A stretch of 64,000 bases of DNA from Clostridium magnum DSM 2767. Lineage in GTDB: Bacteria; Bacillota; Clostridia; Clostridiales; Clostridiaceae. The notes under the pieces are model-generated. The model was not told where the DNA came from, searched no databases, and was given only the letters and a program-made list of their open reading frames with translations. Below are positions 26,007 through 34,026 of the stretch, piece by piece (the stretch's first letter is position 1; each line of letters begins with the position of its first letter). Both the position numbers and the translations under genes were made by a program. The DNA lies in assembly GCF_001623875.1 (NCBI RefSeq), contig NZ_LWAE01000001.1, forward strand, positions 744,001 to 808,000, written 5' to 3'.

Positions 26007-26657
26007 ATGACAAAACAAATAATATTTAGAGGCGGTACAGGTCAAGCAAAAATGCTAAGAGAAAGTCTTGATAATAAAATAAAACTTGCAGCTATATTTG
26101 AGCAGAATAAAGATATAAAATCCCCTTTTAATGATATAGATATATATTATGGTGATGAGGGATTTAATACTTGGTATAAGAAATTTTTTATAGAAAATGA
26201 AACCTATTTTGCAGTGGCTATAGGAGGAGACAATGGAAAAGATAGAGTAGTAATTCATCATAAATTAATGAGCTGGGGATTAAGACCATTTTCAATTATA
26301 GATAAGTCAGCTTATATATCAAGGAATTGCAAATTAGGAGTTGGTTGTCAAGTGCTTCCCCAATCAGCCATTTGCACTGAAGTTGAAATTGGAATACAAA
26401 CCATTATAAATACAGGTGCCACAGTAGATCACGAATGCAAATTAGGAAAAGGTGTGCATATATGTCCTGGAGCACATTTAGCTGGGCTTGTTACTGTAGA
26501 AGATTATGCAACAATTTATACTGGTGCAACGATTTTACCAAGAGTTACTGTTGGCGAGGGTGCAGTAATAGGAGCAGGAGCTGTTGTTATAAAAGATGTT
26601 AAACCCTATACACTAGTTGTAGGAAACCCTGCAAGGGAGGTTAAGATGATAAAATGA
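26007..26657 (+). CDS. PglD/NeuD-like sugar N-acyltransferase
   Basis: A 216-residue protein with an N-terminal Rossmann-like UDP/CDP-sugar-binding half (IIFRGGTGQAKML) and a C-terminal left-handed beta-helix (residues about 95-212) containing T-V-D-H-E-C with the likely catalytic His and VVGNPAREV at the end. PglD/NeuD relatives N-acetylate 4-amino sugars. It follows the aminotransferase by 10 bases and overlaps rfbF by 4 bases (ATGA), so the order aminate-then-acylate is plausible. Confidence 0.75.
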   Translation: MTKQIIFRGGTGQAKMLRESLDNKIKLAAIFEQNKDIKSPFNDIDIYYGDEGFNTWYKKFFIENETYFAVAIGGDNGKDRVVIHHKLMSWGLRPFSIIDKSAYISRNCKLGVGCQVLPQSAICTEVEIGIQTIINTGATVDHECKLGKGVHICPGAHLAGLVTVEDYATIYTGATILPRVTVGEGAVIGAGAVVIKDVKPYTLVVGNPAREVKMIK

Positions 26658-27424
26658 AGGTAGTAATACTTTGCGGCGGAAAAGGCACAAGAATGGGACA
26701 AGAAACAGAATTTAGACCTAAGCCATTAATATTAATAGGAGGAAAACCAATATTATGGCATATAATGAAATTTTATTCCTCCCATGGATATAATGATTTT
26801 ATTTTATGTATTGGATATAAGGGTGATATGATAAAGCAGTATTTCATGGAAATGTACTGGAGAAATAATGATTTCACCCTTCATATAGATGGTAATAACA
26901 AAATAGATTATCAAACCCATGAAAATGAAAATTGGAATATTACAATGATAGATACGGGGATTGAAACAATGACTGGTGGCAGGATAAAGAAAATTGAAAA
27001 ATATATTGATGAAGATGAGTTCATGTTCACTTATGGAGATGGCTTAAGTAATATAAATTTACAAGAACTTATAGATTATCATAGAAAGAAAAACAAAGTA
27101 GCTACTCTCACAGGGGTACATCCAACTTGTTCCTTTGGACTTATGAATGTAGAAGATGGAATTGTAAAAGCTTTTAGGGAAAAGCCTGTATTAAATGATA
27201 TGGTAAATGGCGGGTATATGATAATGAATAAAAAAATATTTAGTTATTTTCCAGAAGAAGACTGTGCTTTTGAAGAAGGACCTTTAGTAGAACTTGCAAA
27301 GGATGAACAACTTGCCGTTTATGAACATCAAGGTTTTTGGAAATCTATAGATACACAAAAGGATATCATTTTCGTAAATAACATGTGTAGTAAAGGGGTG
27401 ATGCCATGGCTAATAAACAATTAG
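26654..27424 (+). CDS. rfbF: Glucose-1-phosphate cytidylyltransferase
   Basis: A 256-residue nucleotidyltransferase making CDP-glucose from CTP and glucose 1-phosphate. It has VILCGGKGTRMGQETEFRP, PLILIGGKPILWHIMKFY and the metal site TYGDGLSNIN, all characteristic of RfbF rather than RfbA/GalU. It overlaps the acyltransferase upstream and rfbG downstream. Glucose 1-phosphate may come from the phosphoglucomutase at 34027. Confidence 0.93.
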   Translation: MKVVILCGGKGTRMGQETEFRPKPLILIGGKPILWHIMKFYSSHGYNDFILCIGYKGDMIKQYFMEMYWRNNDFTLHIDGNNKIDYQTHENENWNITMIDTGIETMTGGRIKKIEKYIDEDEFMFTYGDGLSNINLQELIDYHRKKNKVATLTGVHPTCSFGLMNVEDGIVKAFREKPVLNDMVNGGYMIMNKKIFSYFPEEDCAFEEGPLVELAKDEQLAVYEHQGFWKSIDTQKDIIFVNNMCSKGVMPWLINN

Positions 27425-28497
27425 ATTTGTTTAATAATTTTTATAAAGATAAAAATGTGCTTATAACAGGTCATTGTGGTTTTAAAGGTTCCTGGATAGC
27501 CTTATGGCTTAAGGAACTTGGTGCAAATGTAATTGGTTATGGTTTAGCACCCTATACAGAAAATGATAATTTTGAAATCATTAAGCTTACAAATAAGATA
27601 ATTGACATAAGGGGAGATATTAGAGATTTGAATAAGTTAAACGATGTATTCTCGGTTTATAAGCCTGAAATAATATTTCACCTTGCGGCACAGCCTTTAG
27701 TTAAATTATCTTATGAAAATCCCAAGGAGACTTATGAAACTAATGTTTTAGGTACATTAAATGTTCTTGAAGCGATAAGACAAAGTACAACTGTTAAAGT
27801 TGCTGTAATGATAACCACTGATAAGTGTTATGAAAATAAAGAGCAAATTTGGCCATATAAAGAAGATGATTCTTTAGGAGGTTACGATCCGTATAGCTCT
27901 AGTAAAGCATGCTGTGAACTAATTATAAACTCCTATAGAAAATCCTTTTTTACTGAAGAAATTTATAAAAGCCATGGTAAGGCTATAGCATCTGTAAGAG
28001 CTGGCAATGTTATTGGTGGTGGTGACTGGTCAAAGGATAGAATAATTCCAGATTGTATTAGAGCGTTAAGAAATAGTGAGAGTATAAGAATAAGAAATCC
28101 AAAAGCTATAAGACCATGGCAGCATGTGTTAGAACCCTTATGTGGATATTTAGAATTGGCCAAAAAAATGTATTGTGATGGCATAAATTATTGTGGGGCA
28201 TGGAACTTTGGACCTGATTTTGAATCGATAGTGAAAGTTTCGTACCTGGTAGATTTAACCGTAAAAGCTTGGGGAAGTGGAAACTGTAATTTAGATTTTT
28301 ATAATAGTTTCCTTCATGAAGCTAATCTATTAAGTCTTGATTGTACAAAAGCGAAGTTATTCTTAGGATGGAAACCTAGACTTAGCATTGAGGAAGCCAT
28401 TAAGTATACAGTAGATTGGTATAAATGCTTTGAAAATAGCGATATGTATAAATTTGATGTAGATCAAATTTGTAATTATTGTAGCTTAAGGAAGTGA
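27406..28497 (+). CDS. rfbG: CDP-glucose 4,6-dehydratase
   Basis: A 363-residue SDR forming CDP-4-keto-6-deoxyglucose. It has VLITGHCGFKGSW (NAD glycines), TTDKCYEN and YDPYSSSKACCE with the catalytic Tyr and Lys, and the family-specific RPWQHVLEPL. It overlaps the end of rfbF by 19 bases and the next gene begins at or just after its stop, so the operon is tightly coupled. Confidence 0.93.
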   Translation: MANKQLDLFNNFYKDKNVLITGHCGFKGSWIALWLKELGANVIGYGLAPYTENDNFEIIKLTNKIIDIRGDIRDLNKLNDVFSVYKPEIIFHLAAQPLVKLSYENPKETYETNVLGTLNVLEAIRQSTTVKVAVMITTDKCYENKEQIWPYKEDDSLGGYDPYSSSKACCELIINSYRKSFFTEEIYKSHGKAIASVRAGNVIGGGDWSKDRIIPDCIRALRNSESIRIRNPKAIRPWQHVLEPLCGYLELAKKMYCDGINYCGAWNFGPDFESIVKVSYLVDLTVKAWGSGNCNLDFYNSFLHEANLLSLDCTKAKLFLGWKPRLSIEEAIKYTVDWYKCFENSDMYKFDVDQICNYCSLRK

Positions 28498-28502
28498 ATT
28501 TG

Positions 28503-29717
28503 ATGAAAAAAGTAAGTATCATAATGTTAGGGTATAACAAACTGGAATATACTAAACTCGCTGTTGATAGTCTTTACAAGTATACATCACATATTAGTTT
28601 TGACTTTATTTCTGTAAATAATGGTTCAAGTGATGGTACTAGAGAATATTTTGAATCCTTGCCTAATAAAATAAAGATAAACTTTGAAACTAACGTTGGA
28701 GGAGATAAAGCTTTTAATGAGGCTTTAAAGTATTGTGTTGGTGAGTATACCGTATTTTTAAATAATGATTTAATTCTTACGGAAAACTGGTTGGATAATT
28801 TAATTAAAGTCATGGAGCTAGATTCAAGTGTAGGTATTGTAGTACCTGCATGTAATTACTCTTCAAATTACCAGGTAGTATGTTCTAATTATACTAATGC
28901 AGATGAGTTAGTTAAATTTGCAAAGAAATATAATAAATCAGATCCAAGTAAATGGGAAGAAAGGCTAAGGCTTATGATGTATGTGGCACTTTTTAGAACT
29001 AAGGAACTTAAAGCTATAGGTGGACTAGATGAAGCATACTCTCCTGGTGGCTTTGATGATGATGATTTAAGTTATAGATACAGAAGAGCTGGGTATAAGC
29101 TTATATTTGCAAAAGATACCTATGTGCATCATTTTGGCTCTGTAACCATAAAAGATGACTATACAAAAGTGCTTGGTAGGAACAGAGAAATATTTAAAGC
29201 GAAGTTTGGAGTAGATTCTTGGGAAGCTGCGGCGATTGATTTCAGAATTTTAAATAATATTATTAGTAGTAAGAATGAGAAAGTGCGTATTTTAGGTATA
29301 GGTAAAACTTGTGGAGCTACTTCACTTCAAATAAAGAATATAATAAAGGAAAAAGGGGCTACCGGTGTTACTTTAGATTATTATGCATTAGAAGAAAAAT
29401 ATCTGATGGACTTAAAAACCATATGTAATAACGTTTTTTTTGTTAAAGAAAATACTTTAGAATTTAGCTGTATTAAGGGTAAATTCGATTATATATATAT
29501 TGATGAAGGGTTAGATAAGTTTGAAAATGTTAAAGAAGTTTTATTATCATTAAAAAAAATATTAAATGATAATGGTCAGATGATTTTTACTTTCCGTGAT
29601 AAGGAAAATAATCAAATTTCAATAGACAATTTGAAAAATAGTCTAAGTACACTTGGCTATAAAAAAATATCAGAAAAACTTGAAGGTGAAGAATATATAT
29701 TTATGGCTGCAATTTGA
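28503..29717 (+). CDS. Family 2 glycosyltransferase with methyltransferase-like C-terminal domain
   Basis: About 404 residues. Residues 1-245 form a GT2 domain (VSIIMLGYNKLEYTKLAV, N-N-G-S-S-D-G-T, FLNNDLILT, then GGFDDDDLSYRYRRAGY). Residues about 255-404 resemble a SAM-methyltransferase fold (VRILGIG near the start, KFDYIYIDEGLDKFENV, LKKILNDNGQMIFTF) but the glycine-rich loop is degenerate. ATG 28503 is preferred, with AAGGAAG 8 bases before; GTG 28494 overlaps the rfbG stop. It probably transfers the CDP-derived amino sugar. Confidence 0.75.
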   Translation: MKKVSIIMLGYNKLEYTKLAVDSLYKYTSHISFDFISVNNGSSDGTREYFESLPNKIKINFETNVGGDKAFNEALKYCVGEYTVFLNNDLILTENWLDNLIKVMELDSSVGIVVPACNYSSNYQVVCSNYTNADELVKFAKKYNKSDPSKWEERLRLMMYVALFRTKELKAIGGLDEAYSPGGFDDDDLSYRYRRAGYKLIFAKDTYVHHFGSVTIKDDYTKVLGRNREIFKAKFGVDSWEAAAIDFRILNNIISSKNEKVRILGIGKTCGATSLQIKNIIKEKGATGVTLDYYALEEKYLMDLKTICNNVFFVKENTLEFSCIKGKFDYIYIDEGLDKFENVKEVLLSLKKILNDNGQMIFTFRDKENNQISIDNLKNSLSTLGYKKISEKLEGEEYIFMAAI

Positions 29718-29783
29718 TATTTTCTAAGTATGAGAATAAAAATGTGTAAACTCTTAAAAATTTTCAAATGACTTATTTACTAG

Positions 29784-29826
29784 AACAAGGAAAAAGTAAT
29801 TAATATACTGATTTCCTTGTTTTTAA
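29784..29826 (+). terminator. Rho-independent terminator
   Basis: AACAAGGAAA (29784-29793 region) pairs with TTTCCTTGTT (29812-29821) and a T run follows. It closes the CDP-sugar operon. Confidence 0.75.
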
Positions 29827-29900
29827 TTTTAAAAAATTTTGTTTTCATTCTCAAATTTATATGCTTGATGTATTAATGGAATCTGAATAAAATTACAATT

Positions 29901-30080
29901 AGGAGATGAACTAATGAATATATAGAACTATTAGCAGCATGAAGTATAGAGAATTTGTATGCAGTGGTGCAGGCAGGAGCAGATGCAGTATATTTAGGGG
30001 GGGGAATAAGTTCTCCGCTAGGGTTTATGCATCAAATTTTGATAATGAAAATATGACTAAAGAAGTTGAATATGTACCTC
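29901..30080 (+). pseudogene. Degenerate 5' fragment of the U32 (RlhA-like) gene
   Basis: Bases 29901-30080 match the ribosome site, start and first 50 codons of the gene at 15045 at DNA level, including GGTGCAGGCAGGAGCAGATG and ATCAAATTTTGATAATGAAA. Early stops (TAG, TGA), a run of eight Gs causing a frame change, and an abrupt end of homology after about 180 bases show it is dead. The parent is 15 kb away in the same orientation. Confidence 0.9.
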
Positions 30081-30169
30081 ATTAAGCCATTGATTTTACT
30101 AACTTATAATCAACATATATGCTAATCTTTGAAATTAAAAATTTATAAAAATAAAATACATGTAATTTT

Positions 30170-30198
30170 TTGCATTAAATTGCTAAGTACACTATAAT
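30170..30198 (+). promoter_or_regulatory. Candidate sigma-A promoter
   Basis: TTGCAT (30170-30175) and a perfect TATAAT (30193-30198) are 17 bases apart, upstream of the FMN enzyme gene. The same TTGCAT-17-TATAAT arrangement occurs on the - strand at 33021-33049. Confidence 0.5.
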
Positions 30199-30241
30199 TA
30201 TTATATAGGTTTAAAGCAGATTTATATAGATAAACAATTGA

Positions 30242-30281
30242 GAACTTAGAAATATTAAAGAATAAGTCTAAGTTCGGACTT
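30242..30281 (+). promoter_or_regulatory. Leader with two mutually exclusive hairpins
   Basis: GAACTTAGA (30242-30250) pairs with TCTAAGTTC (30267-30275). The right arm can instead pair within AAGTTCGGACTT just downstream. Such competition is compatible with a switch or attenuator, but no T run follows. Confidence 0.3.
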
Positions 30282-30321
30282 GTACATCTATATAAAGGCG
30301 GGAAAATGGGGAGGTATTAAG

Positions 30322-31335
30322 ATGGATTACAAAGAAGTATTAAAAAATGCACGTGAGAATTTAAATGGCAGCTGTAAAGTTTGCTCGGTTTGTAATGGTA
30401 AAGCATGTGCAGGACAAGTTCCAGGAATGGGAGGAAAGGGTACAGGTGATGCTTTTTCAGTTAGTGTAGATTCTTTAGCAGAGTACAAACTTAATATGAG
30501 AGTTATACATGATGCTAAAAATCCAGATACATCAGTTGAATTATTTGGAAAGAAAATGGATGTGCCTGTATTTGCAGCACCAGTATCAGGAACTACACTA
30601 AATATGGGTGGAAAGTTTACAGAAGAAGAATATATTTCTTGGGTAATAGGAGGGTGTCTTGATGCAGGTGTTTATCCTATGGTTGGAGATACTGCTGTAG
30701 ATTCTTTCCTTATAACAAATCTTGAACAGTTAAAGAAATTTAATGGAGAAGGAATTGCCATAATAAAACCTTGGGAAAACAGTAACGTTATAAATAAGAT
30801 AAAACTTGCAGAAGAAGCAGGGGCTTTTGCTGTAGGTATGGATATAGATGCAGCAGGACTTATAACTCTTGCGCTTCATGGAAAACCAGTTGGACCTAAA
30901 ACTGTGGAAGAAATAAAAGAAATTGTAGATAGTACAAAACTTCCGTTTATATTAAAGGGAATAATGACTGTTGATGAAGCAGAACTTGCAGTTAAGGCAG
31001 GCGTTGATGCTATAGTGGTTTCAAATCATGGAGGAAGAGTGTTAGATCAAACTCCTGGAGTCGCAGATGTTCTTCCAGAGATTGCAGAAGCTGTTAAAGG
31101 TAAAGTTACTATACTTGCAGATGGTGGAGTTAGAAATGGTGTAGATGTACTTAAAATGATAGCATTAGGAGCTGATGCAGTATTAATTGGTAGACCTTTC
31201 GTAACTGCTTCTTTTGGTGGTCAAAGAGAAGGAGTTAAGGCTTATATAGAAGGCTTGAAAAGCGAACTAAAATCATCAATGGTACTTACAGGATGTAAAA
31301 CAGTAAAAGATGTTACAAATAGAATTTTATATTAA
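30322..31335 (+). CDS. FMN-dependent alpha-hydroxy-acid oxidizing enzyme
   Basis: A 337-residue TIM-barrel flavoprotein of the lactate/glycolate oxidase type. It has SNHGGRVLDQ (catalytic His and Arg), ILADGGVRNGVDVLKMIALG and LIGRPF (FMN phosphate site). The N-terminus has a cysteine-rich C-K-V-C-S-V-C-N-G-K-A-C stretch, which classical oxidases lack and which may bind a metal cluster, suggesting a dehydrogenase in an anaerobe. ATG 30322 is chosen because GGGGAGG (30309-30314) precedes it; the upstream TTG at 30280 includes that site. Substrate not assigned. Confidence 0.82.
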   Translation: MDYKEVLKNARENLNGSCKVCSVCNGKACAGQVPGMGGKGTGDAFSVSVDSLAEYKLNMRVIHDAKNPDTSVELFGKKMDVPVFAAPVSGTTLNMGGKFTEEEYISWVIGGCLDAGVYPMVGDTAVDSFLITNLEQLKKFNGEGIAIIKPWENSNVINKIKLAEEAGAFAVGMDIDAAGLITLALHGKPVGPKTVEEIKEIVDSTKLPFILKGIMTVDEAELAVKAGVDAIVVSNHGGRVLDQTPGVADVLPEIAEAVKGKVTILADGGVRNGVDVLKMIALGADAVLIGRPFVTASFGGQREGVKAYIEGLKSELKSSMVLTGCKTVKDVTNRILY

Positions 31336-31407
31336 TCTAAACATAACTTAAATTTTTAAATAAAATAAGCGGCAAATTTATTATTAATATACTTACTTAA
31401 ATAAATA

Positions 31408-31456
31408 AAAAGTAAGAAAAAGCAAATTTAAAAAATAGCTTTCTCTTACTTCTTTA
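31408..31456. terminator. Shared terminator between convergent genes
   Basis: AAGTAAGAAAAAGC (31410-31423) pairs with GCTTTCTCTTACTT (31438-31451) with one mismatch, flanked by A-rich and T-rich DNA, between the convergent FMN enzyme and decarboxylase genes. Confidence 0.75.
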
Positions 31457-31471
31457 ATTTGAGCATAAAGT

Positions 31472-32932
31472 TTACTTTACAACTTTAATATATTCAACTT
31501 CTGGATCTTCTGTTCCTTGAACATATAATCCAGTATCCTTTAATCTCTGCACATAATCAATTATTTCTTGAGTGATTTCCTCGCCTGGACATAGTATAGG
31601 AATTCCTGGTGGATAAGCCATTAAGAATTCTCCGCTTACCATACCTATACTTTCTTTTAATGGTATAGAAGTTTTGGAACTATTAAATGCTTCTCGTGGT
31701 ATTTTAATTTGTGGTGGTATACTAGGTATATCTATAAAGTCAGACTTTTTATTTCCTTTTCCATAATAGTCTTTACTTATTTCTTTTAAAGCATTTATTA
31801 GTGAATCAATGCTTTGTCTAGTATCACCAAAGGATCCTACGGCTAAAACATTATACAAGTCGGAAAGTTCAACTTGTATATAATACTTATTTGACAATAT
31901 CATATCTAAGTCATAACCTGTTATACCTAAATCTCTACAAGTTATAGTTATTTTAGTCGGATCAAGAGCGTAAACACCATCATTACCTAAGATTTCCTTG
32001 CCAAAACAATAGAATCCAGGAATTTTATTTATCTCATTTCTAGCATAGTTTGATAGTTCTATGGTTTTATCTAAAAGTTCTGCACCATTAAGAGCAATTT
32101 GTCTTCTTGCACAATCTAATGAAGCCATTAGTATATATGAAGGAGATGTTGTTTGAAGCAATGATAAAATTTGTTGAACTCTGTTTATATCAACTCGCTC
32201 TGAGCGAACTTGTAGTAAAGAACATTGAGTTAAGGCTCCAATAATTTTATGAGTGCTTTGTGCACAAATATCAGCTCCTGCTTGCATCGCTGATAGTGGT
32301 AATTTATCATTAAAACCAAGGTGTGGTCCGTGAGCCTCATCTACAATCAATGGAATATCATAGCTATGAACCATATCTGCTATTTTCTTTATATCTGTAG
32401 CTACCCCATAATAGGTAGGATTTATAATTAAAACTGCTTTTGCATCAGGATTTTCCTTTAAAGTCTTTTCAACAGTTTCTGGTGTAACGCCATGAGCTAT
32501 ACCAACTTTTTTATCAAGTTCAGGTTGCATATAAACAGGGATTGCGCCACTTAATATAATTCCGGCAGTAATAGATTTATGAACATTTCTTGGAATTATT
32601 ATTTTATCTCCAGCAGAAACTACAGACATTATCATAGCCTGTATTGCACCTGAAGTCCCGTGAATTGAAAAGAAAGAAGCATCTGAACCATAAGCATCAG
32701 CAGCTAGCTTTTGGGCTTTTTTTATTGGACCTGTAGGATGATGAAGACTATCTACTGATTTAAAAACTGTAACATCAATCTTAAATGGATTTTGACCAAT
32801 AAAGTTTTTAAACTCCTCATCTATACCTTCACCTTTTTTATGGCCAGGAACGTGAAAAGGAATTGTTTCTCTATTTACATACTCCATTAATGCGTCAAAT
32901 AAGGGAGTTTCATTTTGATCTAATTTATACAC
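31472..32932 (-). CDS. speA: Arginine/lysine/ornithine decarboxylase family (SpeA-like)
   Basis: About 486 residues of the Bacillus SpeA/YaaO type, lacking the N-terminal wing of large decarboxylases. It has FHVPGHKKGEG, SIHGTSGAIQAMIM, the PLP motif VDEAHGPHLGF and the Schiff-base Lys in STHKIIGA. It likely decarboxylates arginine for polyamine synthesis; lysine or ornithine is possible. GTG 32932 with AGAAGGTG about 11 bases upstream is preferred; a longer 497-residue frame from 32965 adds an unusual Cys-rich start. It has its own promoter (33021-33049) and a hairpin leader. Confidence 0.82.
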   Translation of the reverse strand: MYKLDQNETPLFDALMEYVNRETIPFHVPGHKKGEGIDEEFKNFIGQNPFKIDVTVFKSVDSLHHPTGPIKKAQKLAADAYGSDASFFSIHGTSGAIQAMIMSVVSAGDKIIIPRNVHKSITAGIILSGAIPVYMQPELDKKVGIAHGVTPETVEKTLKENPDAKAVLIINPTYYGVATDIKKIADMVHSYDIPLIVDEAHGPHLGFNDKLPLSAMQAGADICAQSTHKIIGALTQCSLLQVRSERVDINRVQQILSLLQTTSPSYILMASLDCARRQIALNGAELLDKTIELSNYARNEINKIPGFYCFGKEILGNDGVYALDPTKITITCRDLGITGYDLDMILSNKYYIQVELSDLYNVLAVGSFGDTRQSIDSLINALKEISKDYYGKGNKKSDFIDIPSIPPQIKIPREAFNSSKTSIPLKESIGMVSGEFLMAYPPGIPILCPGEEITQEIIDYVQRLKDTGLYVQGTEDPEVEYIKVVK

Positions 32933-32967
32933 CTTGATAAAGCACCTTCTTTCACAAAAATACACCC

Positions 32968-33000
32968 TCTAAAGCCTTATGGCTGAAGGGTTGGCCTAGG
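32968..33000 (-). promoter_or_regulatory. Leader hairpin of the decarboxylase gene
   Basis: On the - strand, CCCTTCAGCC and GGCTTTAGAGGG fold around an ATAA loop, in an untranslated leader of about 80 bases between the promoter and the GTG start. A role in regulating polyamine synthesis is possible; I do not recognise a known riboswitch. Confidence 0.4.
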
Positions 33001-33020
33001 TTTTCTTTTGGACCAATATA

Positions 33021-33049
33021 ATTATATGTTAAATGTATTGTAAATGCAA
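33021..33049 (-). promoter_or_regulatory. Sigma-A promoter for the decarboxylase gene
   Basis: On the - strand TTGCAT (33049-33044) and TATAAT (33026-33021) are separated by 17 bases, giving a transcript start near 33014. Confidence 0.6.
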
Positions 33050-33162
33050 CAATATGAATTAATTTTATAAAATAAATATTTTTATTATTAAAAGCATGAA
33101 TAATGTAGCAAACTTTGTAAATAATGAATAGTATGATGAAGTGAAACTAGGAGGAATTTTAT

Positions 33163-33741
33163 ATGGAAAGTATTATATTACATAAAAGAATTAAGAAAAC
33201 ATCACATGAGGCTAAAAAAGAAAGAAGAAAAGGATTAATACCAGGAATTATTTATGGAAAGAATATAAATAACATGATGTTTGAAATTGGCGAATTAGAA
33301 CTAAATAAAGAAATAACTAGAAGTGGTGAACATGGAGTACTAAGTGTAAACTTAGATGGAGAAAGTCATAAGGCTTTAATAAAGGAAATTCAAAGAGATC
33401 CTGTGCACCATAAGATTACACATATAGATTTAGCAGAGTTACCTGAAAATACAGTTGTTCAAACAGAAGTTCCAATAGTTTTCAATGGTGAAGATTTAAT
33501 AATGAAAAAAGGAGGAGCTGTACAAAAAGAAAAATCAAATGTTAAGGTTCAATGCAAAGGTGAAAGTATTCCTAAATTTATAAATGTAGATCTTTCAAAA
33601 TTAGATATAGGTGATTCATATAGAATTGGTGACATAGAAATGGCTGGAGATATATCTATTATAGAAGATTTTAATTCTATAATAGCATCAGTGACTATGA
33701 ATAAAAAGCCATCAGATATTGAAGTGGAAACTGAGGAATAA
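33163..33741 (+). CDS. rplY: Ribosomal protein bL25 / general stress protein Ctc
   Basis: A 192-residue long-form L25. The N-terminal 5S rRNA-binding domain carries KKTSHEAKKERRKGLIPGII and the mid part has HHKITHIDL; the C-terminal TL5/Ctc domain (about residues 95-185) contains VQTEVPIVFNGED. AGGAGGA precedes the ATG. It is a single-gene unit with its own terminator. In Bacillus the gene is stress-induced; no clear stress promoter was seen here. Confidence 0.92.
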   Translation: MESIILHKRIKKTSHEAKKERRKGLIPGIIYGKNINNMMFEIGELELNKEITRSGEHGVLSVNLDGESHKALIKEIQRDPVHHKITHIDLAELPENTVVQTEVPIVFNGEDLIMKKGGAVQKEKSNVKVQCKGESIPKFINVDLSKLDIGDSYRIGDIEMAGDISIIEDFNSIIASVTMNKKPSDIEVETEE

Positions 33742-33798
33742 AGAAAAATATAAGTCATATCGGGATGCTATGCTAGAAGATTGTTAGAGTAATATGAA

Positions 33799-33850
33799 AA
33801 AAATGTCAAAAGGATAAACAATAAATTATTCTTTTGACATTTTGCTTTTA
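33799..33850 (+). terminator. Rho-independent terminator after bL25
   Basis: AAATGTCAAAAG (33801-33812) pairs perfectly with CTTTTGACATTT (33831-33842), followed by TGCTTTT. Confidence 0.8.
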
Positions 33851-33938
33851 AGCAGGAAGCTAAAAACATGCTGCGGTGCCAATTTTTCAATAATTAAATA
33901 AAGAATTAGATTTTATTTTAAATAAATATACTTTATAA

Positions 33939-33968
33939 TTGTTTTTATTTTACAATTTATAGTATAAT
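33939..33968 (+). promoter_or_regulatory. Candidate promoter of the phosphoglucomutase gene
   Basis: TTGTTT (33939-33944) and a perfect TATAAT (33963-33968) are 18 bases apart, about 58 bases before the start codon. Confidence 0.45.
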
Positions 33969-34026
33969 AGTTAATACTAAATGTTATATTATAAATATCA
34001 ATTATTACATGATAGGGAGGTTCAAG

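Larger units (their letters stand above)
29718..30321. other. 604-base intergenic stretch
   Basis: In order it holds a terminator (29784-29826), a degenerate copy of the U32 gene start (29901-30080), a promoter candidate (30170-30198) and alternative leader hairpins (30242-30281). Nothing else with coding character was seen. Confidence 0.7.

Noticed and set aside
33136..33149. ATGAAGTGAAACTA, resembling the left end of the mobile RNA elements, also found on the - strand at 58974-58987
   Set aside because: Only about 13 bases match, the characteristic CTTGAATCAG and later blocks are absent, and 14-base chance matches are expected in AT-rich DNA of this length.
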